NCBI RefSeq assembly: GCF_008000995.1
Contig: NZ_CP042828.1
Coordinates: 3,400,882-3,464,881, forward strand
Length of the DNA: 64,000 nt
Direction: 5' to 3'
Origin: Ruania zhangjianzhongii
GTDB lineage: Bacteria > Actinomycetota > Actinomycetes > Actinomycetales > Beutenbergiaceae
A model generated the notes under the pieces. It was not told the DNA's origin and made no database searches. It saw only the letters and a list, made by a program, of their open reading frames with translations. The translations under genes were made by a program, and so were the position numbers. Of the stretch, positions 37,228 through 45,939 are shown piece by piece. Position 1 is the stretch's first letter. Every line of letters begins with the position of its first letter.

Positions 37228-38745
37228 TCAGCGCCGCCGCCCACTCACGGTGCCCTCGTACTCCTCAGCGAACGCCTCGGCCGCACGGTTCATCACCAGG
37301 GTCACGGCCTCCCCACCGGCCGTGACCATCAGGTCGATCTGCGCGAGGTAGCGCCCGAGCACGTGCGAGTGGACGTGCAGGGTGTTCTCGTCCAGCCAAG
37401 CACCTGAGCTGTGCGTCTCATAGCCGTAGCCGGGCAGGCCGTGCCGCACCAGCGATCCCAGTCCGAACCGGAACTCCCGTTGCTGGCCATCAGCGGTGTG
37501 CAGCCGAAGCACCCCGAAGTCCGGTGAGACGTCCAGTTCCAAGCCGACGAACGCCGTCGGACCGGGATCGAGCTCGTACTCGGCACGGAACCTGCCTCCC
37601 GCCCGGCTGCCGGTGACCGGCACCGGGGCTAACGCCAGTGAGCGCGCGTAGCGAGCCAGCTCCGCCGCGGAGTCCGGGTCTACGGCGCGCGGTGCCCCGA
37701 GCGCCGGCACCAGTTCCTCCGCCACTGCGTCGAAGAACGCCTGATCGGCTCCACCGACGCCCTGGTTGTCGCCGGTGGTGACGATGACGACGTCCTCCTC
37801 CGGCAGGCACAGGGCGATCTGACCGCCCATGCCACGCATGCTGTACCCGCCGCCCCGGTTCCGCCAGAACTGGTAGCCGTAACCGCACCTGCCGTCCGGG
37901 AACGCTGGGGACGTGAGCGCCGTCGATACCTGGTAGTCGGTAGCGGCGCGCAGGAACTCCGCTGAGATCACCTGGTCGCTCCCCCACCTGCCCTGGGCCA
38001 GGCAGAGCTGCGCGACGCGGAGCAGGTCCCGGGGTGTGCAGAACACTCCGGACCCACCGTGGGAGGTGCCCTCGGGGTTTGACTCCACCTCCCGCCAGGT
38101 TGGCTGCCCACCCCGCTCGGCGAGATCCATACCCGTCGGACTGACGAGCGAGAACCATGGGTCCTGCACACCGATCCGCGTCAGCACCCGGTCCGTCAGA
38201 TACTCGGTCAAGGGCTTCCCGGAGAGGCGTTCGACCAGGGCAGTCAGCACCACCGATCCCGAGGTGTCATAGGAGAACACCATGCCTGGCTGCCGGTTCG
38301 GCGGCACGGTGAAGAAGGTGCGCACCCAGTCGGTATCGGCCACCTGCTTGAAGGTGGTCGAGCCGTGCGCGGTGCGCATCGTCAGCAGGTCGACCACCCG
38401 CATGGCCGTCAGGTACGGGTCGAGGTCCCCGGACGGTAGCTTGTCCGGAAAATGGTCGATGATCCGGTCCTCGAGGCTGAGCCGGCCGTCGTCAACCAGA
38501 GTGCCGATCGCCAGCGACACCAGCGACTTGCTCGCCGAGTACAACCGGTGTGGCGTCTCGGGCGAGTACGGGTGCCAGTAGGCCTCGAACGCGATCGCGC
38601 CATGACGGGCGATCAGCAGCGAGTGAGCGTTCAGACCGCGCCGTTCCATGCGGCGCAAGAGTGCGAGGATAGCGGAGCTCGGAATGCCGACGGTCTCCGC
38701 GCTGTCGGAGCTGCGCAGGACGGCACTCACGTCGGTCTGAGACAT
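37228..38745 (-). CDS. Serine hydrolase, class-C beta-lactamase/penicillin-binding-like family
   Basis: The 505-residue protein is of the beta-lactamase superfamily. The nucleophile motif SxxK is SASK in HRLYSASKSLVSLA (near residue 72), the second motif is YDTSG in VFSYDTSGSVVL, and GYGYQFWRNRGGGYSMRGMGGQI probably contains the third box. The C-terminal 130 residues form a beta-rich accessory domain. No signal peptide is visible, unlike wall-acting PBPs, so an esterase or amidase in the cytoplasm is as likely as a peptidase. It starts 9 nt after the SpoIIM-family stop on the same strand and is probably co-transcribed. Confidence 0.88.
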   Translation of the reverse strand: MSQTDVSAVLRSSDSAETVGIPSSAILALLRRMERRGLNAHSLLIARHGAIAFEAYWHPYSPETPHRLYSASKSLVSLAIGTLVDDGRLSLEDRIIDHFPDKLPSGDLDPYLTAMRVVDLLTMRTAHGSTTFKQVADTDWVRTFFTVPPNRQPGMVFSYDTSGSVVLTALVERLSGKPLTEYLTDRVLTRIGVQDPWFSLVSPTGMDLAERGGQPTWREVESNPEGTSHGGSGVFCTPRDLLRVAQLCLAQGRWGSDQVISAEFLRAATDYQVSTALTSPAFPDGRCGYGYQFWRNRGGGYSMRGMGGQIALCLPEEDVVIVTTGDNQGVGGADQAFFDAVAEELVPALGAPRAVDPDSAAELARYARSLALAPVPVTGSRAGGRFRAEYELDPGPTAFVGLELDVSPDFGVLRLHTADGQQREFRFGLGSLVRHGLPGYGYETHSSGAWLDENTLHVHSHVLGRYLAQIDLMVTAGGEAVTLVMNRAAEAFAEEYEGTVSGRRR

Positions 38746-38754
38746 GGTCTCGGC

Positions 38755-39752
38755 TCAGGCCGCCATCGCCACAGTGTCCTCGGCGTGCTCGGCGCGCACG
38801 TCGCCGGTCTCGCCGTCGCGCACCGCCCGCCGGCCGAGCACGATCGTGTAGACCCCAGTAGGCCGCGAGGACGAGCGCGCCGATGGTGATCTTCACCCCG
38901 GTGGGCAGGTTCGACGGCGTGACAAAGCCTTCCACGAGGCCGCTGACCCCGAGCACGATCGCCAGTCCGATCGCTACCGTCACAATGGCTCGGCCCTCTT
39001 CTGCGAGGGCCCGTGCGCGGGTACGCGGGCCCGGGGACACCCAGGCCCAGCAGAGCTTGACCCCGGCACCAACGGCGATGAAGATCGCGGACAGCTCCAT
39101 CAGCCCGTGCGGCAGGATCAGTGCGAAGAACACGTCCAGGTAGTCGTGCTCGGCCATCACGGCCGCGGACATCCCGATGCCCTGAGCGTTCTGCAGCAGG
39201 ATGTAGATCGGGAAGACCCCGGTGATGCCGCCGCCGATGGCCCGAGCGGTGATCCCACGCATTGTTCGTCCATACCTGGGCCGCGAAGTCCGGGGCCGGG
39301 TAGTTGGAGTAGTACGCCTCGAACGCCTCATTCGCGTACTGCTCGCGCATCGCCGGGGTACCCATCTGTGCCAGCACCGCCGGGTCGTTATAGGCCCAGA
39401 ACCCGGCCGCCACCCCGTAGACACAGAACAGCAGCATCGCGGCGATCGTCCACCAGCGCACCCGGTAGAACGCCGCCGGCAGCGAGATCACCGCGAACCG
39501 GGCGACGTCGTTCCAGGCCGGCTCGTGCGCCCCCGCGATCAGGCCACGAGCGCGGGCGAGCAGGATGGACAGCCGGGTGACGATGCTCGGGTCCGGGGCG
39601 CTGGTGCGCACCCGGGACAGGTCGGTGGCGGTGAGCTGGTAGTTACGGATCAGTTCATCTGCCTCGGCACCGTCCAGCCGGCGCTGGCGCAGCAGTGCAG
39701 CGAGCCGCTCCCACCGCCCGGAATTCACCGCCACGAATGCATCGATGTCCAC
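38755..39752 (-). pseudogene. SpoIIM/DUF95-family membrane protein, interrupted by two +1 frameshifts
   Basis: The gene begins at GTG 39750-39752 (VDIDAFVAVNSGRWERLAALL). The first frame runs to AAQVWTNNAW and breaks at the C3 run 39254-39256; the second continues as ITARAIGGGITGVFPIYILLQ to LVLAAYW and breaks at C4 38853-38856; the third reads YTIVLGRRAVRDGETGD to the stop. Removing one base from each run restores about 330 residues with five or so membrane helices, matching stage II sporulation protein M family proteins that lie beside RDD genes in non-sporulating Actinomycetota. Both events mimic those in lpqB, so base-calling error is likely. Confidence 0.82.
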
Positions 39753-39758
39753 AGCGAC

Positions 39759-39765
39759 TAATGTG
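39759..39765. promoter_or_regulatory. Overlapping divergent -10 elements (RDD and SpoIIM-family genes)
   Basis: TAATGT (39759-39764, plus) is 7 nt before the GTG of the RDD gene. On the minus strand CACATT (39765-39760) is 7 nt before the GTG of the SpoIIM-family gene. The starts are only 19 bp apart with no ribosome sites, so both messages may be leaderless. Confidence 0.45.
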
Positions 39766-39771
39766 CCATAG

Positions 39772-40803
39772 GTGAGCACCTCGAACCCATTCGCCGCCCC
39801 CGCCGCAGCGGCTGGCTCCCGATCCGCGGCCGCGGCGGGCCCGAGCGGGCGACCGGCACCGGCCGGTCCGCAGGGGCAGCCGCCCGGCCCGGGGCAGCCC
39901 GGCCCGGGGCAGAGCCAGGGTGGCCCACGCCCCTCGGCGCAGCCGCCGGCCACCAGCTCTGGCCCCAGCGACCCGACGAACCCGCTCGGCCTGCCGGATG
40001 ATCTGATCATCACCGGTGAGGCGGTCGCGCTGGATGTGCGCCCGGCGATGCTGCTCAGCCGCGTGGGTTCCGGGATCATCGACCTTGCCACCTACGGTCT
40101 GGCCGGGCTGATCCTGGTGCTGCTCGGCCTACGACTGGTCTCCAACGACGCGCAGATGAGCGTGCTGATGGTGGTCGCGATGGCCTCGGCGATGCTGATC
40201 CTGCCCACCACGGTGGAGACCCTCACCCGCGGGGTGTCCGCGGGCAAGTTCATCACCGGGATCCGGATGGTCCGGGACGACGGCGGACCGGTCCGGTTTC
40301 GGCAGGCGTTCGTGCGTGCCCTGGTGGGTACCGTGGAGATCTGGGCGACCTTCGGTGCGGCGGCGGTGATCACCTCCTTGGTCAACGCTCGCGGCAAACG
40401 CCTCGGCGACCTGCTCGCCGGTACCTACGCCGCCCGTATCCGTGGCTCGGAGATGCCGTTGCAGCCGCTGCTGATGCCGCCGGACCTGGGCAGCTGGGCC
40501 GAATCCGCCGATATCCGGCGACTGCCCGACGCGCTCGCCGTGCAGGCCCGGGTGTTCCTCTCCCGCACCGGCACGCTGCAGCCCCAGTCGCGGGTGCGTG
40601 CGGCCTACACACTGGCCGCCGCCGTGGAGCCCTACGTGGCTCCACCGCCGCCGTGGGGTGCGAACCCGGAGCGGTTCCTGGCCGCAGTGCTGGTGGCCCG
40701 CCGGGACCGCGAGTACGGGAGCAGCCTGCGCCGGCAGGAGCAGGAGGCGCATCAGGCCGAGCGGATGCGCGAGCTCCCGTTCGGGGTCACCGACTACTCC
40801 TGA
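39772..40803 (+). CDS. RDD-family membrane protein
   Basis: This 343-residue protein has a Pro/Gly/Ala-rich N-terminal 65 residues, then an RDD domain with three membrane helices (about 95-225): AMLLSRVGSGIIDLATYGLAGLI with the conserved Arg/Asp pair, LTRGVSAGKFITGIRMVRDDGG, and NARGKRLGDLLAGTY. A soluble C-terminal part of about 110 residues is rich in Arg and Glu. RDD proteins may act as ion transporters or accessory membrane proteins. The GTG start follows a -10 hexamer directly. The divergent SpoIIM-family gene is its usual partner. Confidence 0.9.
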   Translation: MSTSNPFAAPAAAAGSRSAAAAGPSGRPAPAGPQGQPPGPGQPGPGQSQGGPRPSAQPPATSSGPSDPTNPLGLPDDLIITGEAVALDVRPAMLLSRVGSGIIDLATYGLAGLILVLLGLRLVSNDAQMSVLMVVAMASAMLILPTTVETLTRGVSAGKFITGIRMVRDDGGPVRFRQAFVRALVGTVEIWATFGAAAVITSLVNARGKRLGDLLAGTYAARIRGSEMPLQPLLMPPDLGSWAESADIRRLPDALAVQARVFLSRTGTLQPQSRVRAAYTLAAAVEPYVAPPPPWGANPERFLAAVLVARRDREYGSSLRRQEQEAHQAERMRELPFGVTDYS

Positions 40804-40859
40804 GGCTCCACCCGGGCATCCGGTGCCAACGGCCAAGCGGGCGTGCGGCGGGCACCCCG

Positions 40860-40932
40860 TTCGTCACCGCGCTCGGGGAGTAGATACCCGGGAGCACGAC
40901 CCAGCGTTCCCGGTGACGAATGAATCGATTCA
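40860..40932. repeat. Palindromic sequences between the RDD and nhaA genes
   Basis: TTCGTCACCG (40860-40869) and CGGTGACGAA (40911-40920) are perfect inverted arms 41 nt apart. The 12-bp palindrome TGAATCGATTCA (40921-40932) abuts the second arm. The genes converge here, so a termination role is possible, but the loop is long. Confidence 0.5.
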
Positions 40933-40949
40933 CGCGGATTCTGAGGTGG

Positions 40950-42263
40950 CTATTCGGAGGCGGTGACGGTGCCGCGGGCGCGGTGCACCCGGCCGCGCCA
41001 CCAGAGCAGCGCACTGCCCACCAGCGCGGCGAACACCGAGGCGGACAGTACCGCGATCTTCGCGTGCTCGTCCCGCGGGTGCCCCACCCCGAACGCCAGC
41101 TCGGCCACCAGCAACGAGACGGTGAATCCGATCCCGGCGAGCACGCCCATCGCGCCGATGTCCAGCCAGCCGAGCCCGCGGGCCAGCGTGGCGTGCCGGG
41201 TCCGGGTGATCAGCCAGGTGGCGGCCAGGATGCCGAGAGGTTTGCCGACCACCAGCCCGAGCGCCACCCCGATCGCGACCGGATCGCGCAGTGTCGCCCC
41301 GATCACGCTCGGGTCCACCATCACCCCGGCGGTGAACAACGCGAACACCGGCACCACGAACCCGGCCGATGCCGGCCGCCAGACGTGCTCGAAGTACGCG
41401 GCCGGGGACTGCTCCGCCGCCCGCGCAGGGGCCCTCGAGGCAGCCTTACCCTTCAGCGGCAGCGCGGGCGTAGCCATCCCCAGCGCCACCCCGGCGATGG
41501 TGGCGTGTACCCCGGAGGCGTGCATGAAGTACCAGGTGAGGATGCCCAGCGGGAGCAGAACGTACCAGGCAGTGATGCCCTTGCGGACCAGCATGGAGAA
41601 CACCGCCACACAGGCGACCACGGCCAGCAACCACAAAAGCGCCAGCGAGTCGCTGTAGACCACGGCGATGATGATGATCGCCAGCAGATCGTCCACCACG
41701 GCGAGAGTGAGGAGGAAGGCGCGCAACGCCGTCGGCAGCCATTTGCCGACCAGTGCGAGCACGGTGACCGCGAAGGCGATATCGGTGGCGGTGGGGATCG
41801 CCCAGCCGTCCGGGGCGCCGTCGGCCATGGTGAGGTTGAACGCCAGGTAGATCAGCGCCGGTGCGGCCATCCCACCCGCTGCCGCGGCCACCGGCACGAT
41901 CGCCGTGGACATCCGGCGCAGCTCCCCGGTGACGACCTCCCGCTTCAGCTCCACGCCGACCACGAAGAAGAACACCGCGAGCAGCCCGTCGGCAGCCCAC
42001 TCGCCGATGCTCAGGTCCAGGCCTAACGCGTCGATCCCCAGCCGGGTGTCCCGCACAGCGGCGTAGGAGTCCTGCCAGGGCGAGTTCGCCCAGATCAGCG
42101 CGACCACCGCACCGACGATCAGCAGCACCCCGCCGATCGTCTCCCCGCGCAGGGTGTCCAGGAAGTTGCGCTCACCGCCCGGGGTCAGCCTGGAGAACAG
42201 TGGCTCCCGCCCGCCGGATCCACCGGCATCTGCGTTCGGCGCCGCATCCTTCTTCTCGCTCAC
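40950..42263 (-). CDS. nhaA: Na+/H+ antiporter NhaA
   Basis: The 437-residue protein is an NhaA antiporter, expelling Na+ in exchange for protons. About 11-12 membrane helices are visible. The family signatures are ADGLLAVFFFVVGVELKREVVTGELR and the ion-binding ATDIAFAVTVLALVG, in which the Asp of TDIAFA corresponds to one of the paired aspartates. It starts with a GTG 10 nt after the ahcY stop on the same strand. A salt-stress role fits the nearby betaine importer. Confidence 0.96.
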   Translation of the reverse strand: MSEKKDAAPNADAGGSGGREPLFSRLTPGGERNFLDTLRGETIGGVLLIVGAVVALIWANSPWQDSYAAVRDTRLGIDALGLDLSIGEWAADGLLAVFFFVVGVELKREVVTGELRRMSTAIVPVAAAAGGMAAPALIYLAFNLTMADGAPDGWAIPTATDIAFAVTVLALVGKWLPTALRAFLLTLAVVDDLLAIIIIAVVYSDSLALLWLLAVVACVAVFSMLVRKGITAWYVLLPLGILTWYFMHASGVHATIAGVALGMATPALPLKGKAASRAPARAAEQSPAAYFEHVWRPASAGFVVPVFALFTAGVMVDPSVIGATLRDPVAIGVALGLVVGKPLGILAATWLITRTRHATLARGLGWLDIGAMGVLAGIGFTVSLLVAELAFGVGHPRDEHAKIAVLSASVFAALVGSALLWWRGRVHRARGTVTASE

Positions 42264-42273
42264 GCCCGCCTTC

Positions 42274-43752
42274 TCAGTACCGGTAGTGCTCGGACTTGTA
42301 CGGTCCGGCGACGTCCACGTCGATGTACTCGGCCTGCTCCTTGGTCAGCTCGGTCAGCTCCACCCCGAGCGCCTCCAGGTGCAGCCGGGCGACCTTCTCG
42401 TCCAGCACCTTGGGCAGACGGTGCACGTCGAGGTCGTAGGTCTCCTCGGCATCGGGTGCGTACAGCTCCATCTGCGCGATCACCTGGTTGGCGAAGGAGT
42501 TGCTCATCACGAACGACGGGTGCCCGGTGGCATTGCCCAGGTTCAGCAGCCGGCCCTCGGAGAGCACGATGATCGAGTGCTCGTCGCGCTCAGCGGTGGC
42601 CGGGAAGGTCCACTCGTGCACCTGCGGCTTGATCTCGGTGCGCTGCACCCCGGACCGGGCCAAGCCGGCCACGTCGATCTCGTTGTCGAAGTGGCCCACG
42701 TTGCCCACCACGGCCTTGTCCTTCATCCCGGCCAGGTGCTCCGTGGTGATCACATTCACGTTGCCGGTGGTGGTGATGAAGAAGTCACCCTCAGCCAGTA
42801 CCGACTCCAGCTGGGCGACCTGGTAGCCGTCCATCGCGGCCTGCAGCGCGCAGATCGGGTCGATCTCGGTGACCACCACCCGGGCGCCCTGACCGCGCAG
42901 CGACTCCGCGGCGCCCTTGCCCACATCGCCGTAGCCGCACACCACGGCCACCTTGCCGCCGATCAGGATGTCGGTGGCGCGGTTGATCCCGTCGGGCAGG
43001 GAGTGGCGGATGCCGTACCGGTTGTCAAACTTGGACTTGGTGACCGAGTCGTTCACGTTGATCGCCGGGAACAACAGCTCCCCGGCGGCCGCGAGCTGGT
43101 AGAGCCGGTGCACACCGGTGGTGGTCTCCTCGCTCACCCCGCGGATCCCGGCGGCAACCGTGTGCCAGCGCTGCGGGTCGCTGGCCAGAGAGCGGCGGAT
43201 CACGTCCAGGAAGACCACTTTCTCCTCGGAGTAGTCGGCGTCCCCGGGCTGCGGGGCGGGCCCGACTGCTCCGGCCGCCTCGAGCCGTCGACCCTCGTGC
43301 ACCAGCATGGTGGCGTCTCCGCCGTCGTCCAGGATCAGATTGGGGCCGCCGTCCGGCCAGAGCAGGATCTGCTCCGTGCAGTCCCAGTACTCCGCCAGGC
43401 TCTCCCCCTTCCAGGCGAACACCGGCACCCCGCGCGGGTCCTCCGGCGTCCCGTGCGGGCCGACCGCCACGGCAGCGGCCGCCTCGTCCTGGGTGGAGAA
43501 GATGTTGCAAGAGGCCCAGCGCACCTGCGCGCCAAGTGCCGTGAGGGTCTCGATCAGCACTGCGGTCTGCACGGTCATGTGCAGCGATCCGGCGATCCGC
43601 GCACCGCGCAGCGGCTGAGCGTCGCCGTACTCGGCGCGCAGCGCCATCAGGCCGGGCATCTCGTGCTCGGCCAGCCGAATCTGGTGCCGGCCGGCCTCGG
43701 CCAGGGACAGGTCACGCACCTTGTAGCGCCCGCTTGCTTCGGAAAAGGTCAT
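42274..43752 (-). CDS. ahcY: S-adenosylhomocysteine hydrolase
   Basis: The ATG at 43750-43752 ([15 protein letters not shown]) is the start; it has a -10 hexamer 7 nt upstream. The 492-residue cytoplasmic enzyme splits SAH into adenosine and homocysteine, clearing the product of methyltransferases. Hallmarks are the NAD-binding [35 protein letters not shown] and the C-terminal [27 protein letters not shown] in outline, including the KSEHYRY terminus. Actinobacterial ahcY often lies near mtrAB, as here. nhaA follows at 10 nt. No SAH-riboswitch-like core was found upstream. Confidence 0.98.
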   Translation of the reverse strand: MTFSEASGRYKVRDLSLAEAGRHQIRLAEHEMPGLMALRAEYGDAQPLRGARIAGSLHMTVQTAVLIETLTALGAQVRWASCNIFSTQDEAAAAVAVGPHGTPEDPRGVPVFAWKGESLAEYWDCTEQILLWPDGGPNLILDDGGDATMLVHEGRRLEAAGAVGPAPQPGDADYSEEKVVFLDVIRRSLASDPQRWHTVAAGIRGVSEETTTGVHRLYQLAAAGELLFPAINVNDSVTKSKFDNRYGIRHSLPDGINRATDILIGGKVAVVCGYGDVGKGAAESLRGQGARVVVTEIDPICALQAAMDGYQVAQLESVLAEGDFFITTTGNVNVITTEHLAGMKDKAVVGNVGHFDNEIDVAGLARSGVQRTEIKPQVHEWTFPATAERDEHSIIVLSEGRLLNLGNATGHPSFVMSNSFANQVIAQMELYAPDAEETYDLDVHRLPKVLDEKVARLHLEALGVELTELTKEQAEYIDVDVAGPYKSEHYRY

Positions 43753-43759
43753 AGGGGTG

Positions 43760-43765
43760 AGCGTA
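43760..43765 (-). promoter_or_regulatory. Leaderless -10 element of ahcY
   Basis: TACGCT (minus strand) fits TANNNT and lies 7 nt before the ahcY ATG. It sits between the gene and the tandem hairpins, so the hairpins would not be part of the ahcY message. Confidence 0.5.
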
Positions 43766-43848
43766 CGGCACCAGCAGGCGAGAAACGGCAGGTATGAGCC
43801 GGCGACGGCGGAACTCGCCTGGTGCGGCACAGTCCGCTGTCGTAGGGC

Positions 43849-43896
43849 TCGCGTGTGGGTCTGTTGGTGCCAGCGCCCCAGCAGACCCACACGCGA
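43849..43896. terminator. Long hairpin A between the betaine operon and ahcY
   Basis: TCGCGTGTGGGTCTG (43849-43863) and CAGACCCACACGCGA (43882-43896) pair perfectly over 15 bp. The stem extends four more pairs with one G-T, leaving a 10-nt loop. It abuts hairpin B with no gap. Confidence 0.65.
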
Positions 43897-43967
43897 AGTA
43901 GCACTGCATAACGGCGAGGGCCGGCCACCCCTCGGGTGACCGGCCCTCGCCGTTATGCAGTGCTACT
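43897..43967. terminator. Long hairpin B between the betaine operon and ahcY
   Basis: Perfect 28-bp arms (43897-43924 and 43940-43967; the outer part reads AGTAGCACTGC/GCAGTGCTACT) with a 15-nt loop holding a further ACCC/GGGT pairing. It lies 40 nt after the opuAC stop. Length and perfection exceed an ordinary terminator. Confidence 0.7.
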
Positions 43968-44005
43968 GCTCATGCAGTGCTGCTCGTCATGCAGTGCTGC
44001 TGCGG
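43955..44005. repeat. 17-bp tandem repeat, three copies, abutting the opuAC stop
   Basis: Unit ATGCAGTGCTGCTCGTC; copies start at 43955, 43972 and 43989. The first copy overlaps the outer arm of hairpin B; the last ends one base before the stop codon (44007-44009). Confidence 0.8.
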
Positions 44006-44006
44006 C

Positions 44007-44942
44007 TCACTCAGCGGCCGGCAGCTCCGGAATGGCGTCCGGGTACTCCTCGAGGAACTGCTCGATGCCGGCAGCCGGGTCGTCCGGGTTGTCGTTCACC
44101 ACGGCCGACTCCATCCCCGCGTACTGCTCGTCGTCGAGCGCGATCTGGCCGATCCACTCGGCAACTTCCGGGAACTCCCCGCTGAAGTCGATGTTCGCCA
44201 GGAAGTGCAGGCCCTCGGACTCCCCGAGTGCACCCTCCGGGTCTTCCAGGTCACGCACCGGGTAGGCGTCGTTCGCCCAGAACGGCCGCCACAGGGTCAC
44301 CACGATGGGCTCCTCGGCGTCGATGGCGCTCTCCAGCTCGGTGATCATCGTGGCGGTCGAGGAGGTCTCCAGGGTGAAGCCGGCATCGCCCAGCCCGTAG
44401 GTGGGGAACACATCGTCCTCGGTGACCCCGGTCAGACCGGCGCTGGGCTCGATGCCCACGACCCGGCCACCCAGCTCGTCCACGTGGTCCGGCAGCTGAT
44501 CGATCGAGGTGATGTCGCTGTACTCCGGCACCGCGAAGGTCAGAACGGCACCCTCGTAGTAGGTGGCCAGGTCCTCGATATCGTCGCCGTACTCCTCCAT
44601 GTAGGAGGCGTGGGTCACCTCGGGCCAGGCGGACGGGTAGAGGTCCACGTCGTTCTGGGCCAGCGCGGTGTAGAGGATTCCCGCCTCGCTCAGCTCCTCG
44701 TGCTCGACGGTGTAGCCCGCCTCGGTGAGGAAGTGGTCCAGCAGGTAGGCGGTGCTCAGACCGTCCGTCCAGGACGGGAGGTAGCCGAGGGTGATCGTGT
44801 TGTCACCGCCGCCTTCTCCGCCGTCGCCACTGTCGCTGCCACCGTCGTCACTGCCGCAGGCGGCCAGGGACAGGCCGATGGCACCGGAGGCGAACAGAGC
44901 GGTCACCTGACGGCGACGCAGCGTCTTTTGGGGGGTCTTCAT
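44007..44942 (-). CDS. opuAC: Glycine betaine ABC transporter substrate-binding lipoprotein
   Basis: The start is ATG 44940-44942 (MKTPQKTLRRRQ); a longer frame upstream has no sense. The 311-residue protein has a lipobox LAAC (Cys29 or so) and Gly/Asp/Ser-rich linker, then an OpuAC/ProX-type fold: TLGYLPSWTDGLSTAYLLDHFL, NDVDLYPSAWPEVTH and VVTLWRPFWANDAYPVRDLED. These include Trp/Tyr residues that could build the aromatic cage for quaternary amines. The ligand is probably glycine betaine or proline betaine. It is the last gene of a three-gene operon (ATPase, permease, binding protein). A 17-bp repeat and two hairpins follow. Confidence 0.9.
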   Translation of the reverse strand: MKTPQKTLRRRQVTALFASGAIGLSLAACGSDDGGSDSGDGGEGGGDNTITLGYLPSWTDGLSTAYLLDHFLTEAGYTVEHEELSEAGILYTALAQNDVDLYPSAWPEVTHASYMEEYGDDIEDLATYYEGAVLTFAVPEYSDITSIDQLPDHVDELGGRVVGIEPSAGLTGVTEDDVFPTYGLGDAGFTLETSSTATMITELESAIDAEEPIVVTLWRPFWANDAYPVRDLEDPEGALGESEGLHFLANIDFSGEFPEVAEWIGQIALDDEQYAGMESAVVNDNPDDPAAGIEQFLEEYPDAIPELPAAE

Positions 44943-44979
44943 AGAAACTCCAACTCTCTTTCCTAGCGTGGAATAGGTG

Positions 44980-45939
44980 TCAGTGAGCGCCTTGCAGCGC
45001 CTTCTCGGTCTCCTCCGAGTCGGTCTCCGGCGCAGTGGCCTGCGCCTTGGCCTTCTTGGCAGCAGCCTTGCGGCGACCGCGGAGCATCGTGGCCAGCGAG
45101 CCCTTGTTCTCCTGGCCCACCGCACCGGTGGTCCGGTCCAGGAAGATCGCCAGGATCACGATGCCCAGACCGGCTTCGAAACCCTTGGCGACATCGACGG
45201 TCCCCAGGGCGGCGACCACCTCTTTACCCAGGCCGGGAGCACCGACGAACCCGGCCATCACGGCCATCGACAGACCAAGCATGATCACCTGGTTGACGCC
45301 GGCCATGATGGTCGGCAGGCCGAGTGGGAGCTGGATACCGCGCAGGATCTGCCCGCCGGTACCGCCGAAGGCCTGACCGGCCTCCACGGTCTCGGAGTCA
45401 ACCTGGCGGATGCCCAGCTCGGTCAGCCGGATACCCGGAGCCATCGCGAAGATGATCGTCGCCACCACACCGGGTGCGTAGCCGATGCTGAAGAAGATCA
45501 CCACGGGCACCAGGTAGACCAGCGCAGGCATGGTCTGCAAGAAGTCGCAGATCGGGCGGACGATCGCACTGACCGTGCGACTCTTCGCCGCGAGGATTCC
45601 GACCGGGATGGCGATGATCACTGCGACCAACGTGGCCACCAGCACCATGGCCAGAGTCTGCATGGCCAGCAGCCACAGCTCCATGCTGATGATCAGCCCC
45701 ATGCCGATCACCACAAAGATCGCGAACTTCCAGGACCGGACCACGAACGCCAGCAGCGCGAAGACCACCGCCATGACCAGTGCAGGCAGGAACATCAGCA
45801 CATCGGTGAGGGTCTCCGAGGCCGTGTTGAACGTGTCCTGGATGCCCTGGAGCAGCTCGGGCATCGTCTGCTTGATCCAGTCGACGGCTTTGTCGGCGAA
45901 CTCGCCGAGCGGCGGGTGGGGCAGCGGGGACTCACTCAT
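44980..45939 (-). CDS. opuAB: Glycine betaine/proline ABC transporter permease
   Basis: The 319-residue protein starts with ATG overlapping the ATPase stop by 4 nt (ATGA). It has an N-terminal amphipathic part (WIKQTMPELLQGIQDTFN) and about seven membrane helices, with the EAA-type coupling motif near AGQAFGGTGGQILRGIQLPLGLPTIMAG split across residues 215-245. It belongs to the ProW/OpuAB family. A charged C-terminal tail (TAPETDSEETEK) is about 40 residues long. With the neighbouring genes it forms an osmoprotectant importer in the cytoplasmic membrane. Confidence 0.93.
   Translation of the reverse strand: MSESPLPHPPLGEFADKAVDWIKQTMPELLQGIQDTFNTASETLTDVLMFLPALVMAVVFALLAFVVRSWKFAIFVVIGMGLIISMELWLLAMQTLAMVLVATLVAVIIAIPVGILAAKSRTVSAIVRPICDFLQTMPALVYLVPVVIFFSIGYAPGVVATIIFAMAPGIRLTELGIRQVDSETVEAGQAFGGTGGQILRGIQLPLGLPTIMAGVNQVIMLGLSMAVMAGFVGAPGLGKEVVAALGTVDVAKGFEAGLGIVILAIFLDRTTGAVGQENKGSLATMLRGRRKAAAKKAKAQATAPETDSEETEKALQGAH

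Noticed and set aside
38755-39752. Evidence of sporulation from the SpoIIM-like gene
   Set aside because: The family is widespread beside RDD genes in non-sporulating Actinomycetota; no other sporulation gene is present.
43753-44006. Possible SAH riboswitch upstream of ahcY
   Set aside because: The hairpins do not contain the conserved core I associate with SAH riboswitches, and the likely -10 (43760-43765) is between them and the gene, so the ahcY message would lack them.
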